This document shows positions 13,260 through 17,060 of a stretch of DNA of 17,060 nucleotides, piece by piece. Where the stretch lies: contig CAMLNW010000025.1 of the NCBI GenBank assembly GCA_946481495.1, positions 1-17,060 on the forward strand, written 5' to 3'. The notes beneath the pieces were generated by a model. That model was given only the letters and a program-made list of their open reading frames with translations. It was not told the DNA's origin and did not search any database. The first letter of the stretch is position 1, and each line of letters begins with the position of its first letter. The translations under genes were made by a program, and so were the position numbers. This stretch comes from an uncultured Actinomycetes bacterium (lineage in GTDB: Bacteria; Actinomycetota; Thermoleophilia; Solirubrobacterales; Thermoleophilaceae).

Positions 13260-14147
13260 ATGCGGATCGCCTCGTTGGTTCCATCGTCGACCGAGCTGCT
13301 GTTCGCGCTCGGCCTCGGCGACAGCGTCGTCGCGGTCACCCATGAGTGCGATTATCCCCAGCAGGCAGCCGATCGCCCACATCTGACGCGCAGCGTGATC
13401 CCGGAGGGTCTGTCGGCGGCGGCGATCGACACCGCGGTGCGCGAGCGAACGAACGCCGGCCGCGCGCTCTACGAGCTAGACGAGCCGCAGCTCGCGGAGC
13501 TGGACGTCGATCTGATCGTCACCCAGGCGGTCTGCGAAGTCTGCGCCGTCTCGTTCGACGACGTGATCGCGGCAGCGGGCCGCCTACCGACACGACCCCA
13601 AGTCATCTCGCTTGATCCGTCAACGCTCGCCGATGTGCTGGCCGACATACCGCGGCTCGCCGAGGCGGCTGGCGCCGGGGAAGCCGGCGCCGCGCTGCTG
13701 GCCGACTCCGAGCGCCGCATCAAAGCCGTCCGGACGGCGGTAGGCGGTGCGCCGCGCCCGCGCGTCGCGGCGATCGAGTGGCTCGACCCATTGTTCCTCG
13801 GCGGCCACTGGGTTCCGACGATGATCGAGCTCGCGGGCGGTATCGACGTCCTCGGCGTCACCGGAGCGAAGTCGCGCACGGCGGCGTGGACCGAGATCGA
13901 GCAGGCCCGGCCCGAGGTCGTCGTCTCGATGCCATGCGGCTACGCGACCGAGCGCGCGGCCGAGGAGACGCTAACCGAGCGCGAGCAACTGGCCGCCCTC
14001 GACACGCGCGTCGTCGCCGTCGACGCGTCGTCCTACTTCTCTCGCCCAGGGCCGCGGTTGGTCGACGGCATCGAGCTGCTCGCCCACATCCTCCACCCCG
14101 ATCGCGTCGCCGCACCGCCGGCGGGACGCTGGACAGAGGTCCTCTAG
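13260..14147 (+). CDS. BtuF-like cobalamin/Fe-siderophore type periplasmic-binding domain protein
   Basis: The 295-residue protein has the Peripla_BP_2 (class III substrate-binding) fold of BtuF and siderophore-binding proteins: MRIASLVPSSTELLFALGLG as the first strand-helix, DVVAVTHECDYP-like second strand, TQAVCEVCAVSF (the conserved C-x2-C pair of one BtuF-like subgroup), and WLDPLFLGGHWVPTMIELAGG in the second lobe. No signal peptide or lipobox is present because the protein starts right at the first strand, so it is probably cytosolic or exported by another route. No permease or ATPase gene is adjacent. The ATG at 13260 has no Shine-Dalgarno and its promoter must lie within the divergent dehydratase gene; a leaderless mRNA is possible. 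The stop directly abuts the stop of the rhomboid gene. Confidence 0.85.
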   Translation: MRIASLVPSSTELLFALGLGDSVVAVTHECDYPQQAADRPHLTRSVIPEGLSAAAIDTAVRERTNAGRALYELDEPQLAELDVDLIVTQAVCEVCAVSFDDVIAAAGRLPTRPQVISLDPSTLADVLADIPRLAEAAGAGEAGAALLADSERRIKAVRTAVGGAPRPRVAAIEWLDPLFLGGHWVPTMIELAGGIDVLGVTGAKSRTAAWTEIEQARPEVVVSMPCGYATERAAEETLTEREQLAALDTRVVAVDASSYFSRPGPRLVDGIELLAHILHPDRVAAPPAGRWTEVL

Positions 14148-14987
14148 CTAGGCGAAGCCGGAGGAGGCGCCCTCGGAGATGAGGATCGCTCCAGCGATCG
14201 CGATCACGCCGATCGCCGCTGCCACCAGCGTCAGCAGGCTGTCCGACGGTCGCAGGCGACTGGCGACCTCGGTGAAGAGCAGCGCGACCAGCAGGCCGCC
14301 GACCAGGCCGCCGATGTGGCCGCCGATCGAGATCCCCGGAATCGTGAAGGTGATCAGCAGGTTGAGGCCGATCCACAGCCCGATCCCGCTCTCCATCGGG
14401 TTGATCCCGCGGTCGCGCATCACGATCACCGCGGCGCCCATCAAGCCGAAGATCGCGCCGGACGCGCCGACGGTCAGTGCATCCGGACTGAGCAGCAGGG
14501 CGCCGAACGCGCCCGCCAGTAGCGACACGAAGTAGACGACGCCGAACTTCAGCCGCCCGATCGCCGGCTCCAGCATCCCGCCGAGGATGTAGAGCGCGAA
14601 CATGTTGAACAGCAGGTGGAAGAAGCCGCTGTGCAGGAAGCCGGACGTCACCAGCCGCCAGTACTCGCCCTGGTCGATGTAGAAACGGGACACCGCTCCG
14701 TCGTTGACCAGCGACGAGCCGCCGGTGCCACCGCCAGTGGTGTTCGCGCCGCTAAGAAAGCCGCCGAGTGCCACAGCCACGTTGATGCCGATCAGGATGT
14801 AGGTCAGCACCGGCTCCTCACCGACGCCGACCGATGCCGCGGTGCGTGTCTTCGTCCTGTCGCGCGCGCAATCGGGGCAACGCATCCCGACCGGCGTAAC
14901 CGTCATGCAGTCAGGGCAGATCGGACGGTCGCAGTTCGAGCAGGAGACGCCCGTCTCGCGGTCCGGATGGCGGTAACAGGTAGCCAC
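14148..14987 (-). CDS. rhomboid family intramembrane serine protease with N-terminal zinc finger
   Basis: The 279-residue product begins with a B-box-like zinc finger (C4, H7, C16, C19, C24, C27, C37, C40). Membrane segments start near residue 60 (LTYILIGINVAVALGGFLSG). The rhomboid core includes YWRLVTSGFLHSGFFHLLFNMF (N128), the catalytic serine S176 in GASGAIFG and the catalytic histidine H224 in GGHIGGLVGG. It cleaves transmembrane segments of other proteins; the substrate is unknown. GTG at 14985-14987 is chosen because it starts the zinc finger in the usual position (VATCYRHPDRETG). The upstream frame is open but has no family sequence. The Shine-Dalgarno is weak. Its stop touches the stop of the BtuF-like gene with no spacer. 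Confidence 0.9.
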   Translation of the reverse strand: MATCYRHPDRETGVSCSNCDRPICPDCMTVTPVGMRCPDCARDRTKTRTAASVGVGEEPVLTYILIGINVAVALGGFLSGANTTGGGTGGSSLVNDGAVSRFYIDQGEYWRLVTSGFLHSGFFHLLFNMFALYILGGMLEPAIGRLKFGVVYFVSLLAGAFGALLLSPDALTVGASGAIFGLMGAAVIVMRDRGINPMESGIGLWIGLNLLITFTIPGISIGGHIGGLVGGLLVALLFTEVASRLRPSDSLLTLVAAAIGVIAIAGAILISEGASSGFA

Positions 14988-15042
14988 GCCGCGGGAGCCT
15001 AGTAGGACGGTCGCCTCGACCGGCCAGGCACCAGTGGGGGCG

Positions 15043-15060
15043 CGGGGGCGCGAGCCCCCG
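15043..15060 (-). terminator. GC hairpin after the sigma factor operon
   Basis: CGGGGGC (15043-15049) pairs with GCCCCCG (15054-15060) around a four-base loop, 3 bp beyond the stop of the small TM protein. No T-run follows, so termination strength is uncertain, but the placement fits the 3' end of the sigma operon. Confidence 0.5.
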
Positions 15061-15063
15061 ACC

Positions 15064-15399
15064 TCATATGTCGAGGCGCTTCTGGATGTCGCCGGCGACC
15101 TGGCGGAGGCTGCGCTCCAATGCGCGCACGCTCGCTCCGTCGCGGCGGCGCGCCTGGCGCGCACGCACGAGCACCAGCCCGCCGGCGGCGACGCCACCGA
15201 CGACCAGCGCGGCGGCCGGGCGGCCCCAGTTGCGCGGGTCGCGCATCGCGCTCAGCTCCCAGTCGGCGAGCTCCTCTACGGCGATGTCGGTGATGTCGGT
15301 AAGGCTGCGCTCGAGCCGATCGGTCATCCGCTCGGACGGCTCGATCGGCACCAGCGCCGAGCGCAGCAGCGCCTCGACGTCGCTGTACTCAGCGCTCAT
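15064..15399 (-). CDS. small single-TM protein, possible partner of the ECF sigma factor
   Basis: The 111-residue protein has a cytosolic N-terminal part of about 58 residues (with ERMTDRLERSLTDITDIAVE), one membrane helix (about 61-79, PAAALVVGGVAAGGLVLVRA), then a basic C-terminal helix (RALERSLRQVAGDIQKRLDI). Its ATG overlaps the end of the sigma factor gene by 11 bp, so the two are co-translated. Position and topology are those of an anti-sigma factor, but I see no zinc-binding HxxxCxxC motif, so this function is an inference. No family was recognised. Confidence 0.75.
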   Translation of the reverse strand: MSAEYSDVEALLRSALVPIEPSERMTDRLERSLTDITDIAVEELADWELSAMRDPRNWGRPAAALVVGGVAAGGLVLVRARQARRRDGASVRALERSLRQVAGDIQKRLDI

Positions 15400-15943
15400 C
15401 GGCCCTCACTCCCGCGGCTCGTTCCTCGAGACCCTTCTCCAACTGCTTGATCGCACGGTGGATCAACACCTTGGTCGCACCCTCGGTGCGGTCCAACGCT
15501 CGCGCGATCTCGCGGTTGTCCATGCCGAGCGCGAAGCGCATGATCAGCGCCTCGCGGCGGTCGTCCGGCAGCTCCGCGACGCCCTCCAGGACGTGCTGCA
15601 GCTCCTGCCGGCCCTCGACCAGCTCCTCGGTCCCGTGCGGCGCCGAGAGGATTGCGGCGTCCTCGAGATGCGTCTGCGGCTTGCGCGAGCGGTCGCGGTA
15701 GTAGTTCGCGGCAAGGTTGTGTGCGATCCGGATCAGCCACGGCCGCAGCGGCCGACCGTCGGACTCCCGCTGCGCACGCTCGAAGTGACGGTATGCCTGC
15801 AGGAAGGTCTGCTCGGTCAGGTCCTCCGCGTCGTGGTGGTCCCCCACGCGGTAGTAGGCATAGCTGTAGACGTCGCGCAGATGCGCGCGGTAGAGCTCGG
15901 TGAAATCCGCGTCGAGCCTGCGCTTGTCGACGACCTCGCCCAC
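15389..15943 (-). CDS. RNA polymerase sigma factor, ECF (sigma-70 family) type
   Basis: The 184-residue protein has sigma region 2 at about 15-88 (LYRAHLRDVYSYAYYRVGD, then DAEDLTEQTFLQAY and RPWLIRIAHNLAANYYRDR) and region 4 at about 120-172 (LPDDRREALIMRFALGMDNR, then EIARALDRTEGATKVLIHRA). This two-domain layout without region 3 is the ECF type. The GTG at 15941-15943 starts just before region 2; no strong Shine-Dalgarno is visible. It lies 36 bp after the acyltransferase gene on the same strand and overlaps the downstream TM protein by 11 bp, so a three-gene transcript is likely. Target promoters were not identified. Confidence 0.93.
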   Translation of the reverse strand: MGEVVDKRRLDADFTELYRAHLRDVYSYAYYRVGDHHDAEDLTEQTFLQAYRHFERAQRESDGRPLRPWLIRIAHNLAANYYRDRSRKPQTHLEDAAILSAPHGTEELVEGRQELQHVLEGVAELPDDRREALIMRFALGMDNREIARALDRTEGATKVLIHRAIKQLEKGLEERAAGVRADER

Positions 15944-15979
15944 GTACCGTGGAGCCTACTCGGGGCATCGTGAGCTCCA

Positions 15980-16771
15980 TCAGGCGGCGCTCCGCTCGGC
16001 GTCCTTGGGTTTCTTCCCAGGATCGCGCGGCTTCTCACGACCGCGGTCGGGCAACGGCCCGCCCAGCCACGCCCACTGCAGCTCGACACACGGCCAGATC
16101 CGAGCGGTTACCTCCCTGGCCAATTCGGGCGAGGGCTCGTCGACCCGCGGGTAGCGCAGCGGACGGCCGCAGCGAATGCTCACCTTCACCGGCCGGATCC
16201 GCCAACCGCGCCGCGCCTTCTCGGTGCCGGTGATCGCGATCGGCACGACTGGCGCACCGCTCTCGAGTGCGAGCCTTCCGACGCCGCGCCGCGGCTCGTG
16301 CAGCGGACCCTCGCGGTGGCGCGTGCCCTCGGGGAAGATCACGACGGCCTCGCCGCGCGCGAGCAGCGTCAACGCCGTCTGCATCATCTCCTCGTCCGAC
16401 TGGCCGCGCTTGACGGGGAAGGCGCCAAGCCGATTCAGCAGCCAGCCCTGCCAGCGCTTGTCGAACAGCTCCTTCTTGGCGACGAAGTAGACCGGCCGGA
16501 ACAGGCAGGTCCCGACGATGAACGGGTCGAGGAAGCTGCGGTGGTTGGCGGCGAGGATCACAGGGCCCTTGGGGATGTGCTTGTGGCCGGTACGGCGCAA
16601 GCGGAAGTAGATGTGGATCGCCGGCTGGAGGAAGCAGCGGACCAGCCAGTAGAAGGGCCGGTTGACACCGTGCTCGCGGGTCCGGCGGTGATGCGGGGAG
16701 AGATACTCGTCCTCGCCCGGCCTCGGCTCGGCCGGCGGCGCCGAAGCGCGCTTGGAACGGGTCGCCGGCAT
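15980..16771 (-). CDS. 1-acyl-sn-glycerol-3-phosphate acyltransferase-like (PlsC family)
   Basis: The 263-residue protein has the PlsC acyltransferase motifs: N76-H77-R-S-F-L-D82 (HX4D catalytic motif), the GAFPVKRG block (116-123) and F146-P-E-G-T-R151 for phosphate binding, followed by a late VVPIAITGTE strand. It transfers an acyl chain to lysophosphatidic acid or a similar acceptor in phospholipid synthesis. The N-terminal 35 residues are charged and variable. The C-terminal tail is rich in Lys, Pro and Arg. ATG at 16771 is chosen because the longer frame upstream overlaps the divergent gene; CAGG lies just before it. It diverges from the next gene over 43 bp. Confidence 0.9.
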   Translation of the reverse strand: MPATRSKRASAPPAEPRPGEDEYLSPHHRRTREHGVNRPFYWLVRCFLQPAIHIYFRLRRTGHKHIPKGPVILAANHRSFLDPFIVGTCLFRPVYFVAKKELFDKRWQGWLLNRLGAFPVKRGQSDEEMMQTALTLLARGEAVVIFPEGTRHREGPLHEPRRGVGRLALESGAPVVPIAITGTEKARRGWRIRPVKVSIRCGRPLRYPRVDEPSPELAREVTARIWPCVELQWAWLGGPLPDRGREKPRDPGKKPKDAERSAA

Positions 16772-16814
16772 ACCTGAGCTACCCGGGCGGGCGGTCACCG
16801 TTACGCTCAGGTGC

Positions 16815-17060
16815 GTGGGATTGCGTCGCAGCATCAACGGCGGACTGGCTGGTGGCATCGCCGCGGCGCTCTGGGCGGTGCAGCAACCGCTCGACAAACG
16901 CGCCTTCGGCAGCGGCTACGACGACGTCGAGCTGCTCGGCAAGGCCGTGGTGAAGGGCGATGAGTGGCCGGCCGCCGGTCTGGCGCTGCATGTCGCCAAC
17001 GGTGTCGCGTTCGGCGCCACCTACGCGCAGCTGCGCCGCTTCCTGCCCGGCCCCGTCGTC
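16815..17060 (+). CDS. hypothetical protein, N-terminal part (runs off right edge)
   Basis: From GTG at 16815 an 82-codon frame stays open to the window end: VGLRRSINGGLAGGIAAALW, then AVQQPLDKRAFGSGYDDVE and LALHVANGVAFGATYAQL. The Gly/Ala-rich stretch at 9-21 and the later LHVANGVAFGATYA stretch look like membrane helices, so this is probably a small multi-pass membrane protein. The GC-rich codon use and the plus frame (the opposite strand contains only a short shadow) support it. I recognise the pattern from actinobacterial genomes only vaguely and assign no function. It is divergent from the acyltransferase. Confidence 0.65.
   Translation, partial: MGLRRSINGGLAGGIAAALWAVQQPLDKRAFGSGYDDVELLGKAVVKGDEWPAAGLALHVANGVAFGATYAQLRRFLPGPVV

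Overview
The window looks like chromosome from a high-GC actinobacterium. The GC-rich third codon positions, frequent GTG starts and tight ATGA/GTGA overlaps fit, and the flanking genes resemble those of Thermoleophilia/Solirubrobacterales. That placement is an inference from gene style, since no rRNA or marker gene is present. No tRNA, rRNA, CRISPR array, integrase or transposase was seen.

Left flank (1-3023), ordinary chromosome. It holds the 5' end of an acyl-CoA dehydrogenase (minus), an exported serine hydrolase of the class A beta-lactamase/D,D-peptidase fold (minus), and a divergent operon: exonuclease VII large subunit (xseA), small subunit (xseB) and a small unknown protein joined to xseB by a GTGA overlap.

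Accessory block (about 3080-9108), the interesting part. Its coding sequence is visibly less GC-biased than the flanks. It starts with a DUF4160 protein coupled by GTGA to a protein with an Xre-type HTH and an ImmA/IrrE-type zinc peptidase domain. A minus-strand endonuclease/exonuclease/phosphatase (EEP) gene converges on that pair. Divergent from the EEP gene is a tightly packed plus-strand operon: a radical SAM/SPASM enzyme, a thymidylate-kinase-like NMP kinase (ATGA overlap, strong Shine-Dalgarno), a second EEP protein (ATGA overlap), and, 3 bp later, a two-TM protein with a PLD-like/DUF5919-like cytosolic domain. The two EEP proteins are recognisable paralogs. I do not recognise this gene set as a named system; a nucleotide-centred or defence-type function is plausible but inferred.

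Right flank (9109-17060), ordinary chromosome. A 303-bp spacer without a convincing gene ends in a strong terminator for the minus-strand thiolase. The thiolase and a divergent 3-hydroxyacyl-CoA dehydrogenase share an intergenic region with a clean inverted repeat, TTGACTGACCAGTCAA, probably a TetR-type operator for fatty-acid degradation genes. After these come a CNNM/CBS/CorC membrane protein (minus), a pterin carbinolamine dehydratase (minus) starting only 12 bp from a divergent BtuF-like binding protein (plus), a rhomboid protease with an N-terminal zinc finger (minus), and a minus-strand group made of a PlsC-type acyltransferase, an ECF-type sigma factor and a small single-TM protein. The window ends inside a plus-strand gene of unknown function.
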